This document shows positions 38,011 to 51,796 of a stretch of 64,000 bases of DNA, one piece after another (within the stretch, counting starts at the first letter, position 1; every line of letters starts with the position of its first letter). The position numbers and the translations under genes are program-made. Under the pieces are notes generated by a model. The model ran no database searches. It was not told the DNA's origin and saw only the letters and a program-made list of their open reading frames with translations. The stretch is from Orthonyx spaldingii. Its lineage: Eukaryota > Chordata > Aves > Passeriformes > Orthonychidae. The DNA is taken from the NCBI GenBank assembly GCA_013397795.1, contig VZTJ01003866.1, positions 62,001 through 126,000 of the forward strand, read 5' to 3'.

Positions 38011-38060
38011 CTGCTGCCCGAACTGTTGTCATCATTTCCCAAGATATTTAGAAAGCCAAT

Positions 38061-38200
38061 CGTGGTCTTGTTGCTAAATCACAGGACTGGGAATCAAGTC
38101 CCTCTTTCCAGAAAATGCCAAGACTTTGCTCTGATCCTCAACAAGAGCTTTAACCTTCCAGTTCCCTTAACATTCCAGATTTCACATAGATAAAATACCC
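38061..38200 (+). mobile_element. MIR-like ancient tRNA-derived SINE
   Basis: Starts with GTGGTCTTGTTGCTAAATCACAGGACTGGGAATCAAG, which has the layout of the tRNA-like head of amniote MIR/CORE-SINEs (a GTGG...TAA start, then CAGGACTGGGA and a B-box-like GAATCAAGTCC). It is followed by a divergent equivalent of the core and tail: GACTTTGCTCTGATCCTCAA, GAGCTTTAACC, CAGTTCCC and a TAAAATAC word where MIR has its CTGTAAAATGGG. It is divergent, consistent with great age. The match is by recollection of family layout, not by alignment. Confidence 0.5.
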
Positions 38201-39000
38201 AACCCCTTTTAGTCTTGCCTTTCCTCAATCTCTTCCAGAAGGGATTTCTGAATGCCCCTGAGCCATTCTGCTGGTGTTCTTTGAGGGCTGGCACTGAAAT
38301 ATTCTAGAGGGAAGTGCAAATAATTAGTAAAACTGCAGAGGTTTTGTCAGTTGAACATTGATATTTTCATGAGACTTTCTGTAGCTGTGAGTTGCCAGAC
38401 ACTCCCGTTTTGGGAAACTTCAGTGGGAATTTCATGTACATTAAACCCAAATCATCAGGTCAAATACAATGCTCATTTGATAAATGCTGAGCACCATGGG
38501 TATAAATTCATATAAAGCGCAACAAGGTGAATACATTAGAGTTCAAGAAATATACCAAAAAGAAAAGGGTTTCTTATGCTAGAAAGTGTGTATTAACTAA
38601 GCTTTACATTTGAAATGCTGGTCTCCTGTGAACTCTGTAGATATTTTCCGTATGTCCATGTGTTGGAAGTTTCATAAAATGCTGAGCATGTACATTGAAA
38701 ATAGCTCTGACAATGTATTAAAAAGCTCTGAAATATTATGACATGGCCAACTTCCATGTTTTTTAAAATCCATGACATGACACAATATATTTTATGTGTG
38801 GAAATATACATCATAAATATTGGCCAATGTCATAATATTTTTAATGTTTTATATGTTGTCAAATCTGCTTTAAACACAGTATGTGTGCTATACATTTACT
38901 GAAACATAACTCAGAGAGATGCAGGAAATCAACTATATTCTTTTTCCATGTGCGTTTATTATATATTTTATGATTTTGTTGCTTCTTATTGTACCAAGCC

Positions 39001-39150
39001 TTTTTTTCCTTCTTTCCTTCTTTATCTTGCCTTCTTTCTTGCTTGCTTGTTTGCATCTTTGCTTATTTTATTCTTCTTCTTTTCCTGAATTTTCTTACTT
39101 CTTTTGTTTTCGTGCTTTCTTTCTTGCTTTTACCTCTACCTCTCTTGAAA
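39001..39150. repeat. Pyrimidine-rich TTCC/TTGC tract
   Basis: About 150 bp dominated by T and C with many TTCTTTCC, CTTGCTTG and CTTCTTCTT words. The plus-strand frames through it read as runs of Phe, Leu and Ser, a composition artefact and not a membrane protein. Confidence 0.8.
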
Positions 39151-40107
39151 CAGGCAAATGTTGCTTCATAAGAAGAGACTTCGTAGTTTTCTGTTGTTCA
39201 CTTTTCTCTTAGCTATACCCCTGAACCAAGTGACTCCTAGTCGTGTGCAGGTATGATTATGTTAACCTTGTCTTTAAAAACCAGGGAAATCGCTGCCTTT
39301 CCTAAAGCTCCTGCAGTGTCAGAGTTTCATCCATCTAAGCCCAACCGTGGGGCCAACACAACATTTTATGATGCCCTGGGACAAGGCAAGTACCAGCAGA
39401 GCAGTTGAAATCACACAAGCCCAAAAAATCCTTTTCTTTGTGAGCCAATGTTATTGCAATGCAATCAAACCCTGCAAGGCACGGCAAAAGTGCAGCACCT
39501 CAAAGGTGTCATGTCCCCAGGCTGGGGGTTGTCATCTCCCTGACTTCCAAGAGGCCTGGCCAGTTTTGGTGCTGACCAGCCAGGTGCTGTCACTGCCACT
39601 TTCAGATGACTACCCCTGATATCGGTGGGCACCACAAATTGTTTAAACACAATGTTTCCCTGAAAACTAGACCCTTCATTCCTTTCACTGACCCAGACAC
39701 AACTAAACACTTGTCCACCTCTCAGGAGCACAATCTCCCACATCTGAAGACAAAATAATAATGCAGAGTGAAAGAGTTCCATCAGCAAGGAATGTTATAA
39801 GTTTTTTAAGAAATATACCCCAAAAGAGCTACTTTATTATAGCTGTAGACTGAAATCCTGGCCCCAGGAGTTCAAAGGAAACTCAGAGTTCAAAAGGAAG
39901 AGGTTTTACCTCTACGCATTTTCCCTTATCAGACATGACCATGAGTTTCTACTGCAAACACCTTCATACAAGAAATGCTTAGCTATGACAAGAAGGAGCA
40001 ACAAGCAGGTCACAGAGATGACTTTTTGAAAATGTTTTAGTAGAAAAAGAATATATATGTAATTAATAACATTCTTAGGGTGAAGGGGAGTGGCACAGAA
40101 GTTGACC

Positions 40108-40122
40108 AAAAAAAAAAAAAAA
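40108..40122. repeat. A15 homopolymer
   Basis: Fifteen A in a row with an A-rich continuation; the sequence before it resembles no known SINE or gene. Confidence 0.8.
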
Positions 40123-43100
40123 CCACAAAAAGAATAAGAAAAGAACTAAAAATATTTTAAATGCTTTTTTCATGGGTTTTATTTTATTTTTTCAGGTTTT
40201 TCCCTTTCCTTCTTTTATTCTTCCTGCATTTTCCCTTTAGAAATGGAAGGGAAGCTTAATTAAAACAAGTTGTTCTGCAAGCATCAGAGCTAATGAAACC
40301 TTGTTTCCTGTGGGTTTTTGTCCTGTATCCCCTGCTGTGATAACCTTAGCTCCATTCTCATATCCTCTGTGGCTGCTCTTGCAGGTCCCCAGAACCACCG
40401 CTCAAATTCCCGCACTCCCTACAGTTCCCCACCATGTTCCTAAAATTCACACTCTACACATGTGCTGCCATGTCCCCAGTTCCCTCCTAAACCTCTGGCT
40501 TTGTCAGAAGTTGTAACAACTTCATTATCCTTGTGACTGGCACCAAGCCACATTGCTCACATGTCTTTAAAACTGGTATTTAATCTTCACTTCAGTATCT
40601 TCCATTAATCTTAGTGTCACCCTATAATGTTAGACATGCAAAAGAAACATGAGAAACTACTAATGTGAACAAAAATATAGGAAATGCATTCCAGAGTAGC
40701 ACTCCATAAGGGGTCACATCTATACTCGGACCTGTTAAATATTTAACTCTGAAAAAATGTTGCAACTGCATTGGCACAGACAGCCCAGCTTGTGATCCAG
40801 GCCATGGGCCTGCTGTGTAAATTACTACTGGATTCCCTGACAGGGGTGAACCCTGGAAACCAAGGCCTGGGAATTCAGTAGGTGGGCATCAGGCAATAAA
40901 TCAATAAGTAAATATTTCAAACAGAAAAGTGCTTGCGTCTGCAGAAGCAATAACCCAGAGCTGAAAAGTCCCTGTGCTCTGTGCCTGAAGGGTACAGTGA
41001 GATTCCTGCGAGCACCAAGATATGGACCAGATGACGAGTCTGTGTGTCCTGGTCAGGGACATTCAGGAAATGCTGCTGGGATGCCTGGGTCTAATGGGAT
41101 ACACTGCCACCTCCCTTGGTTTTGCTTGTGAAGGTCATGCTGCTGTGTAGCATCAACCCAACCCCATCAGGATGGCTTTTCCTCAGGAATTGAATTTATT
41201 TTGTGCATTGCACCTTCACAGACTGGATACTTGTTGAGCCTGAGTGCAGATGTTCAGCCCTTTCCAAAAACCCAGATCTTTTCAGGTGCTTCTCCTCAGT
41301 CATCCAAAAAGCACAGAGGTTGGCAGGCATCAGCCACTTGTGAGACACTCTGGATGGGAAAGAAAGTGCCTGAGCAGAACTAGCCTTAACATCTGAACTG
41401 TGTCCTCACCACAAAACTTCTTTCTATTAATCTACTTAACTTCACTTTCTAAGATACCTTTTCACGAGCCAAAAGTTACTTCAGTCAAGCTAGGAAAAAA
41501 AGTTTGCATAGAAAATATGTGAGAGAGCACACTTGTTAATGCATTTCCTCTCTTCTATCAGGAACACATTTTTATAGTGTGGGCCACTAATTCTGAAATG
41601 GGATGGAAGAAAGAAAAGATAGGAACAGTTTTATTCTGGGAGGTGATTGAGAAAAAAAAGGAAGAATAAATAAAAAGAAAGAACCTACAAATTGAAGAAA
41701 TACTAACTAAATATAATCACTTCATGTACAGAGGAGTTGCTTAAAATAACAGAAGAGGCAGTTTTGCTGAAAACAGCAAGCTGAGACAGTATGTGAAGCA
41801 AAATGAGTGCCATCAACCAACAGCATGAGTGAGTTTTGGAAATATCTGTGGATATCTGCAATGCTTATCACTCCACATTAAGCCATCTAAGGCAAGTGTC
41901 CAGAAATACCGTGGAGGAAGGAAGAAAAATGATTGAATTTTTTTTTCAGGAGGAACACTATCATCAGCCTTGCTAGAAAGTTATTTCTTTTCTTTAGGGA
42001 AAGACAACATTTTATGTTTCTAAGAGATGATCCTTGGTTCATTTTTTATTCCACAGGTTAGCTGAAGACACTTGGATGTGAAACATAATTCATTTTTCCA
42101 TAAGTAGCATTCTGGCAAAAAATGGTCCCTCTACACCCACAGAGAGTGTTTCATTGTTCTCTAATAATGAAATCCATGGACAGATAGCAGTGAACAATGT
42201 ATAGTACTACAGTCCTTTTAAACAATGAATCCTCCCAATACAGCAGCTGGGTATAAATTAGAGATAGACAACATGAAAACACACAACAGCAAATTCTGCA
42301 GCTAGCGGTGGAAGGAGGAAAACAACCTTCCATCTGAGCCTCAGAGGGGCATCTTGCTGGCAACAGGATAAAGACATGGTTCCTGACCGCCCAGAGAGCA
42401 AAATGGGGAAACACAGAACCTGGATAATTGCACTTGAAAAGAGAGCAATTGCAAGCAACCTGGGTGCATATTTCAGTGGTGTGGTTCCTCCACACTCTCC
42501 CCAGGTACTTTGAGAGAGCAAGAACAATTACAGCTGCAGTGAGAGCACGAGTGCAGAGAAAGGGGCAATAGAGAGTCTGCCAAAAATAACCCTCCCTAAG
42601 CTGCAGAAGAAGTGATTGAGAAAACAGAGTCAGGGCTCTTAACATACAGCCCTGTATATGAGTCCCAAACAGAGCAGGGAGTGTTGACTTCAAACTGCAG
42701 AGCTTTTCGTGGAGGGGGAAAGACTCCAACACCTCTTAGTCCTGGTATAACTATACTTGCACTTGCCACATCTAATATCCTGCTGTAACTGCATCCCAGT
42801 GAGCCATGCCCATGCTGCATATGTACTTCCCATCCTGCCCATATGCTTCTTAAGTGGTGAGCTCATCTAAATCACCCCTCTCATTTACCTCCTACAGAAA
42901 CTATTCATGGCCAGTCTATTTCTATTCTGACCAGATCGTTGATGGTCCACAGGACTTTGCGGAGCCAACACTACCGAGATAATTGTCAGATTTAGAACTG
43001 GTTATGAAAAGCTCTTCCCAAGAATATCTATTTGGTTAAAGGAATCCAAGAGATTCTCAAATTCTTTTGAACAGCAGGTGACTGTTTTTGCCAACATGCA

Positions 43101-44054
43101 CCCTGGATTCTTGTGACAGCTTTTTATATAGCTGTAGACACCAGGCACTTTAGCCTCTCTGAGGCCATGCTTGTGTCAGTCCATATCAGGCTGACAAAAT
43201 CTGACAAGGAGACATGAAGGTTAACTCAAGATGTCTTAGAAGTTGTGTACAAGTTCATTCATGTCCAGAAGTATTCAGCACACACAATGGGGGAACAAAT
43301 CTTCAAAGCTGGCCATGGCCAAATTTCCAAGAACTCCATTTCCACTGCAGAAGCCAGATATTCTAAACATTTTCTAGGTCTCTAAATAATGGGCTGTATT
43401 TTAGGCTACATCGACCCAAGTAGTTGAGATAATTTGACTGTGTAGCCACTCATTTAAATATCCAAAGAGGTGCAAGGTGCTTCTGAAAAATCACAGCTAA
43501 AATGTGCTGGTCCAGAACACTTGAGAATTGGGTATGTAAAAGGGAAAGAGGCTCAGGTTCTTCAAACACATTTTCAGAGGTCATCACTAATATAATTCAA
43601 AGTCTGTCTGATTCAAAGGAGTATGTATGTCTGTATTCAGGATTTTCCCTAAGGTTCATTTTCGGTGGAGGACATCAGCATTTTGCCTGGATGTGTGTAA
43701 GGTGTAGGTAGAATTAATTGACATTGTCAGAATTTTAAAGGTAGCATGAATTTTAGTGAAGGAGAATTAGAATAGAAAGTCCTATTCACATGTGGACTTC
43801 TTGTCCTCATATGGCACTTTTCATCATATGAGCTGGAACAGACCTCCAGCTTCCTGCTGCTTCTGTTCCTTTCCTTGGAGAGCAAAATCAAAAAGAGACA
43901 ACCAGATATGTCTCTGTATAGTGTTCTGGGTGGGGAAGATCATAACAGATAGTATCTGATAGTATTTAATATAATTTTTTTTAATGGAGTGATAGGTGGG
44001 TTTTGAAGGCTGGCTGTTCCAAAAGAGTGAAACATATTGTTTGGAGTGGCCCAA

Positions 44055-44312
44055 GGCGACACAGCTATGGACTATGGCACAAAAGCACAGGAAGGAAAAT
44101 TCAAGATAACTGTCAGGAAAAACTTCCTAATAGTGCAACACTAAGCAGCACAGCTTAATACTGTGGAATAATCTTCTAAGGGAAGAAGTCGAAGCCCAGC
44201 TGAATGAGTAATTTTAAAATTAGACTGTAGGAAACAATTCAGCATTGGCAAGGGGAATGGACAAGATGACCTCATCAGCCTTTTCCATCTCAGATTTCTA
44301 TGGTTCTGAGGA
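44055..44312 (+). mobile_element. CR1-like 3' region, divergent
   Basis: The plus strand carries words in the order found in the 3' untranslated end of CR1: an AGGAAAAACTTCCTAA segment, a GTGGAATAATCTTCTAAGGGA segment, GGACAAGATGACCTCATCAG, and finally TTTCTATGGTTCTGAGG where CR1 has its ATTCTATG tail. The whole is diverged and the tail octamers are decayed, so this is an older copy than the one at 37.8 kb. No coding part is present. Confidence 0.7.
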
Positions 44313-45408
44313 CAGAGAATAATAAAAAGCTACTGCACAGATTCAATCCCAGAGAGAATTGCAATGGGATAAATGGGATTGGCTATTAAAAGATGTAGAT
44401 TGCAAAAGAGACTGTGAATGAGGAAAAGTGGATGTGAGGAGAGATGAAGTCATCAAAGTGTTCAGAACATAGACTTGGAGGCAATGATAGGCAAAGTCCC
44501 GGGCAAGGAACATAAAATCAGAACAGAACAACTTCAAAGAGATAAAAGGCAGCAGAGCACAGGGTAGGGAGTCTAGACAATTTTACATGGAATGCATTTG
44601 CACTTAGCAGGTGCCAGGTGTGCACAACTCTCACTAAGAGCCATCAAGTGTCAGGACAAAGCCATTTTTAATACTAAAAGATTATGCAGGAATTTAAGGG
44701 TGATGCCCAGGTACTTGGAAAGAGAGCCATATGGATGTTGTGCTTTTGCTTCACAGCTATGCACATCTGCTGGGCTCGCCAGCATTTGCAACAACAAAAG
44801 AAGTCCCCACTCATTTGGCTGGAGGGCTCAGGCTTTGTGGATTTGTCTTCTGAGCCAATGTCATCATGGGCTATTTTCTCAGTCTGTTCTGACAATTAAA
44901 CACACACAGATTTCCTTTTGTTCATGCCAAGCATGAATCTGGTTCTTTAGCATTTGTTAGAGAATAAAGCACAGCAAGAAAGCATAACATTCAGAATTCA
45001 CTTCAATGCAGCACAGGTAACTAACCGTACATTTATTGTCTGTTGGGGAGCTGAAAACAGACATCAGCTTCACAAACAGTACAAATGTTCAAATTGTCTG
45101 TGTTAAACTGAAAACATTATGTGTTTTGGCCATTTTGGGAAAGGTTGGGAGTGATATGTCCCAGTTTTTTACAAGTGGATTTATGGCTTATAATTATTCA
45201 AACCCTTTTTGAAGCAGCATCCAAACCGTATTTGTGATGTGCGCTGTGTCACATATCCTGAGGTATTATTGACTGGATGACTTTTTACGTTGTGGTAGAG
45301 CAAATGGAATGTCACACACTCCATTGTTCAAAGTTCATGAAAATTCCAAAACGGTCCAAACTTCCAAAGAAATGTTTTCATGAATGCATAGTGAACTTTG
45401 GAGTATTT

Positions 45409-45468
45409 GCAGAAAACAAATATTGTGGACCTCCCCATGCAGAAAACAAATATTGTGGACCTCCCCAT
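45409..45468. repeat. Exact 30-bp tandem duplication
   Basis: The unit at 45409-45438 (starting GCAGAAAACAAATATTG) is repeated without mismatch at 45439-45468. Being a multiple of three, it gives a 10-residue repeat in the overlapping plus frame, but that frame (71 codons) has no other sign of being a gene. Confidence 0.95.
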
Positions 45469-46697
45469 CACTATCAGACACAAAGAAGCTAATCAAATGA
45501 GAATAATTTATACATTAACCCGTTTCTTCAAGCAATTTCAAGACATAAAAATCAAAAATGTATAATGGCCTAGAAAGGTTATGCAATCCAGTTAAGAACT
45601 TAGAAGTGCATCTGAAAATTAATTTCTATAGTAGTAGAAAGTGATGCTATCAAAGTTGCTAAAGCACCTGTTTAAACTGTACGAAGTACAAGTCACTCTA
45701 CCCCATGGAGGGGAGTCTCATATTGTTTTAGGCAACATGCTAGTAGTATATGGGTAAGTTCGTAAGAAATAGGAAGTCAATTCCCAGGAAAAGTACAGAA
45801 AGAAACTTAATTCAGGGAGACTTGCATTTACTGCATTTATTCTGTGTTCCTTTTTAGAAGTACTATGAAATTAGTAGGAGTTACAGGTATTCACTTCCAA
45901 ATGAAAACAAGAAAGAACATCTTATTTAAAACATACATTATGATATATTGTCATACAAATAAAAATATGGTAAATTCTGTGCTATAATATGTCACAGAAT
46001 ATATTTTTTGTAATATAATTTTTGTCATAGACATCAGTATAATATCTGAGACAGAAACTAACAAATTCACCTGCTATTAAATAGCTGTTAAGATATGACT
46101 TATTCTTCCCTAAGCTCTTGATCCTCATATTTTATCAGGTTGCTATTTATTATTGTTAGTTTTGCTGATTGTCATTATGAACACATTTTAATTGATATAA
46201 TAAATGCAGATAAAAGCTGAACAGCCTTTTATAATAAAGTCAGATAAAGTCTTTTCAGGCACTTTTTATCATAACCACTGAATATTATTTTAGAATCTTT
46301 CCCTCAAATAAATAAAGTAATTTTGAAGGCATGTGAATGAGGGAAAGTTGCTGCCATCAGCAAAACTTAGAATATCTTCTTTAAAATGCATTCTAAAAGA
46401 GTATTTAATAAAGCCAGGCAGCAGTAGGCAGAAATTGGAAAGGGGGAGTTATAGCGAGATCTGAAAAAGATATGTTATTGTAGGACATTGAATGACTGAG
46501 GAAAAAGAGAAAGGCACAGTATAGAAAAGCATAACAAAGAGCATTATCTGCAAGAAATGAACACATGTTAAATAGCAAATGAAATTCAAAGAGTTTTTGC
46601 TTGTGTTTATATATAATTTCATAAAAATGTGTCAATTTGTTTATACAATTTAAAAAAAAAAATTAATTAATGTTATCTTAAGGAACCATCTTGAAAT

Positions 46698-46776
46698 ACT
46701 TTTGGGATGAGTATAGGAATGAATTAACGCTATAGGGGTACACCAGTAAAATGAAGCTTAATTCATTCCCAAAAGT
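46698..46776. repeat. Imperfect palindrome with 11-nt bulge
   Basis: The arm ACTTTTGGGA (46698-46707) plus ATGAATTA (46719-46726) is perfectly complementary to TAATTCATTCCCAAAAGT (46759-46776) once the 11 nt at 46708-46718 are looped out. Loop length is 32 nt. No transposase or known MITE ends are recognised. Confidence 0.8.
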
Positions 46777-49700
46777 TCTTTGAGCTCTGATTTTCTAGAA
46801 TGTTGTCTCTCCCTTATACCAATTGTCTGTAGTGTGATGAGCCACTGCAATAAAAATGCTTGCTGTAATAACAAAGCTGTACTTGAGCTGAGATTTTTCT
46901 AGGATGACACAAGGTAAGGTCGTGATGTCACTGTTTTATTCAGCCCCTGAGCTGCCTATTACAGTTCAGCACAGCCGTTGTCAGAGAGAATATTTTTAGT
47001 GGTCTAAACCTGACGTCTGAACAGACATCCTGGAACCATAAGGTTTGAATATTGGCAGAGCAGAGCAAGTTCTTCACCCTTGTGTGGTAGCTCTGTTTTA
47101 GTAGTAGGCAGTTTATTGAACAGGGGGCTTTAAACTCTGCCCTTAGAACCCAGAACTCATGTGAAAATTAAAAACTTCCTTGGTGCTTTCCATGAGCCCA
47201 CAAGACTGTTCTGCTGTCATGGGGCAAAGTTTCCCATTCATCCCCTTCTGTGTTTTATGCTGTTCATTTTCTGTCATCTGCTGTGGGGATGGATGTGTGT
47301 CAGCAATGCTGTGAGAAGCAAAACACTGTGGGAGCCTTTGCGATGAAAGCTGCTACACTGAATTAATCATAATTATCATTAACACACATGTGAGCCACTT
47401 CCAGTGTATTCTGTCCAGACCACAGTTAGACCTGCTAAAGACTAACCAATTGACTTACAATTTATATTCCTGTTCTCAGCTCACTCTGCAGTGCTTGGGG
47501 ACTGGTTAGTACCTCATGCATTTAATGCTCAAGACCTGTGGTGATATTGCCTATTATCATGATTTAACACTGACTAATACCCTGCTATTTCTGACAACAC
47601 CAGCTATTAGCTGAAAGTGAGAAAGTATTAAAAACATAGTTGTGGCCCTCACTGCTAGTTTTTGTGTTATTAAGCAATGAATTCTGATGGCAAATATTTT
47701 TGCATACTTTATATATTTGAAAAAAATCCCTTTCTGGCTAAAAGCATCTTTTGGCCCAATGAGGATATCTTCCATGCACCCATGTATGAATAATCTGTAT
47801 AGATGAGCCAACAGAAATATATGTAGAAGAATATGTCTGTGCACATACTTGTGTGTATGTATGCAAACACAGTGCCCATAATGCATTTATAGCAAGTGCC
47901 ATCATGACTACACTCCAAGTGCTTCACCGGCTGTATATTCATGGGTCACTAGAGCCATGTCAGCGCTGAAACACTCTCTCAGGTGGAAAGCAGCAGACAT
48001 ACTGCACCAGCAGCTCTACACAGCTGTGTTTGCAGAAGAGGAAGCAAAGTCTTCCAAATTAAACTGTTGTAAAATTTAGATGGGCAAAATTCAACTGCCA
48101 GAGCTGGACTTGGCTGGCATTCTAAGATCTTAATCCTTGCTCTTGCAAAAGGTCCCATGGGACCTCTAGAACCACAAATGGTGGGTATCTGGTTTTGCAT
48201 CTCATTCAGAAGACAGTAACATCTGCATCCCAGCAGAGGCATTCACCTTGCCCAGCACTGCTCTGGCACAAGAACTTCAGTAATGCACTGTCCTGTTCTG
48301 ACTGTTTCTTCCAACTCCAAGGCTGTGTTTTTGCCTTGCTTATCTCCAGTCTACCCACCAGTCCCCTCGCTTGTCCCCCCTGATATCTTCAGAAAGTCCA
48401 ACCAGGCACAAGGCTACAAGTGGGATATTATATGAGGATTTTATAGGGAATGGGACAGGAGAGAAGATCTGACTTCAGCTTTTACATGGTGGCAATAGTC
48501 CTCATCACACAGAGCTGAGTCAAAAAGACAAGCTTTGTAGAACTGTGGAGTAGAAATGATGGTGAATTAATGAGAACTCTGCTCTCCATCTGGAAGTAAT
48601 GAACATCTATGAAAGGAAGACAAGACAACATCATTATTTTCTCAGAATGGCAAATTCTTTAACACTCTAAATTAGTTTAGCTTTGAGGGGATATACATGA
48701 AACTGTGTATAACAATTATCTGTGAAGCTGCTTCTGAAATTGATACCTGCAAAATATGTTGTTTTCAAATTAAAGAAAGAAGAAAGTATGGAAGACTTCT
48801 GAGAAGACACAAAGTGTATGAAGCAATGTAGGAATGCTGGAAAGAGCCTGAGACCATTCAGAAGAGGTGAACCTGCAGTCTCATTCATTAGGACCACTCA
48901 AAGCCCTCCAGTGAACCCGTGCCAGCACAGCTGGACTGTGGTGAGCAGAGTTCCCCTGCGATACGGAGTGACACTTGCATTGACTCTAAAATACAAACAC
49001 AAACTTGAGTCCTAATCACTTCAGAAAAATTGACATGATTCAGAATTGCACATGTCCCAAATGCAGCTATCAGATTTGCACAGTCACAAAACATTCAAAG
49101 CCCTGATTCTGCCAAGTGTGACACACACACCTGCTCACCTGCACAGGGAGTTTCTCAGCTTCCTGATGGCTCTAGGAATAAAATAAAATGCAATGTCTGA
49201 ATTAGTCTCTCTTTATTGTATTCCTAGAAAGCTCTTGGCCAATTTCAGTTTCTGCTACCTAAGAAAAACCCAACAAAAATGAAACTTTTTTGTTAATACA
49301 ACAAACCTGGCTCCTGGTATTGAAGACCTGCACTCATTTCTCAACACTGCCACCAATATTCAATTTGCTTGGCCAAACCAGTAGCACATTCATTCTGAAG
49401 TCAAGGAGTAAAATTTCTGTCTTTATCCTGTAGTACTTTCTCTGATTTTTACACAAGTCCCCCATCTGAACTGTGATTTCCAGGGACAGAATAAGCATCT
49501 TCTGAGCCTGTAAAGTGCAGAGCACAACAGAGCCTATTCCACACTACTGTGGCAGAAACAATAAAATAACTGAAAGGACTAAGATGATGCCTTTTCAACT
49601 CAAACCAATGTCTTCACTAGCAATGCCTCCAGAAACATTTATGCACTGCCAGCAATTCCTCTTACCTGCCAGAATCTGTTCTACTGAATTTGGAAAGGGT

Positions 49701-51780
49701 TTCTTTAGAAAGGAATTGACTGTGAAAATGTCATTTTGTTATTAACCTATTCGCTACAACATCAAAATTCTTGCTCTTTTGAACTGGATGTGTGAGAACA
49801 AACAAAATGAACAAGCAAACAAAATTCTAAATGTTGCAGATGAACAAAAATGCTTTCTTTGCTTTTTTTTTGCGATCATACAACCAGAGAGACTATCGGG
49901 GCACTCTCCTCACTGCCTGATTACAAGGCACCACATTGCAACTGACTTTGTTCAGGCAGGTTGTTCTAGGTACGTAAAGTGACTGCTCAAGAACAGGACG
50001 CACAATACCTCATTCACAAGCCAAGACAATCACAACACTGTCACAACTACTTGTAATGGCCCTTTCCTTAAGAAGCTAAAAATATTTATGTATTGAATGG
50101 CAAAATCTTTGCATTTTTTTAGAAGTGTCGTAATTCTTGGTTTATTGTATTAACTGTTTTCCTAAATTCACTCATCAGTCTGGCTATTGTATCACACTCT
50201 TATTCCTGTGCAAAGCTGAGCTGACAGTTTTTTGAAGCTGCCATTCTCCACAATGGTTAGGAAGAGGGAGGAGGAAAGGATGAGGAGCCAACAGCTGAGG
50301 AGAAGGATGTAGTGGAATGAAAGACGATCAGGGAAGGGAAAGGGAGAGTCTGTTTTGTTAGTGCTGTTCTGGCCACCTCTCATGTCTTCCTCCTGAATTT
50401 TTTAAGTTCTTCAGCTGCATGTATTTAGCTTTCTGGCTGCTTTTGTTTTTTGGCTATCCAGCCTCTCTCCTTGCATCTACTCACTTTCTTTCTTTTTTTT
50501 TCAAGAAACTTGCTTAAGCTTTTCCGGCCACGTCTCTCTCACATTGTGTGGCCGCTTGTATCAGCTTCCTTGCCAGGCTCCCAACCAGGGTTGCTTGGCT
50601 TAGACCTCCCCCTACTGCTCTCTGCTGTTAGGGAGCTGCAGAAATCTGCAGTGTGGTATGGGCAGAGAGCACCAAACACCTTCACAAAGGCCATGGGGTG
50701 CTTCATCTCTGCTAACAAGGCAAGGTGATGAGGACTAATCTGCCTGGCTCTCTTCTCACCCCACAGATCACATGCCAAAATGTGCCTGGAGAAAATTGCT
50801 CCCTCCTAGCTCTGCCTCTCCTGAGGTATTAATATACAGTAATGGATAAAGCAGCCAAGGGCAGGCAAGACAGCTCCTAAAACATTCTCCGTGCCAGCAT
50901 AGAGGTCTCCAACAGGCAACACAAAGTTTAAGGTAGCAATCTCCAGATGCTCTGCTATTGAATTCTTGGGATTCAAGACAGTTCATGTATACTCATAAGC
51001 ATTTGTCTGTCCACTAGCCAGTCTATAAATGTTTTGTTGCAGTAGACAGTAAGCTGTATTCCTGTGACACAAAATATCTGTATAAAGCTTCTGTAGACAC
51101 TTTGTGCACTCATCTGTTTACATAGTTTTAAAGTAGGAAAACGCAAGAATGATAAAATCAGGTTTACAAAACTGGTTCCTGTAGCACTGCCTCATAACTC
51201 AAAAGCAATTCACCAGTGTAATTAAAAAGAAGCTTAAACTGAGGCATACACTTTGGCACAAGTATGGCACTGTTTATATCACTTGCAACATTTGTTCTGA
51301 GGTGTGAGCACTGTTCCTACTCTAATGAGAGCACAAAAATAATTTACCCAGTAGTGAGGGGGAGAAAGGGAACAGTAATGTCAATGCTGCAAAGTTACAA
51401 ATACACTTTCAAATATACAATGGCAAATCCATCCCAGGAGCCAGGAAAGGGAGAAACTCCCCACTCAAGTACGTAAAAAGCTGAGAAATGGGTCAGCTCA
51501 TTGAATTTTTCATTCATCAGTATATATTCACAGAAGCATTAGTTGCACATACAGTTTATGAATTGCACTGAGGAACTAAAGTATTGAAAGGTTGGATTGC
51601 CCTATTTGCTCCCACTGTGTTCTCCAGTTTCTTTAGCCAGAGACTGCTCCCAGACCTTCAGCAGCCCTTGCAGCAGCGTGTAGTCTACAGGAGTCTTCTG
51701 CACTCTTTGTTGCAAAGTCCTTGTGACCAGGGAGAGCAGGGAGCTCTTGAAGAATTTCAAATTCCCCTTCAATTGCTACC

Positions 51781-51796
51781 TTTTTTTTTTTTTTTT
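51781..51796. repeat. T16 homopolymer
   Basis: Sixteen T in a row; no retrocopy body is evident on the minus strand above it. Confidence 0.85.

Larger units (their letters stand above)
38201..44054. other. Non-coding stretch, no gene seen
   Basis: Unique sequence with a pyrimidine-rich tract (39001-39150), an A15 run (about 40108-40122) and the longest open frame in the window (42151-42732 minus), which starts with GTG and is unrecognised. Nothing else is supported. Confidence 0.5.

Noticed and set aside
38919..39212. Hydrophobic frames resembling membrane segments
   Set aside because: Translation of a TTCC/TTGC pyrimidine tract; composition artefact.
42151..42732. Longest open frame (193 codons, minus), with hydrophobic and Cys-rich stretches
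   Set aside because: It opens with GTG; the first in-frame Met is at residue 30. No domain is recognised, composition is irregular, and a frame of this size is not out of reach by chance in a locally GC-richer patch.
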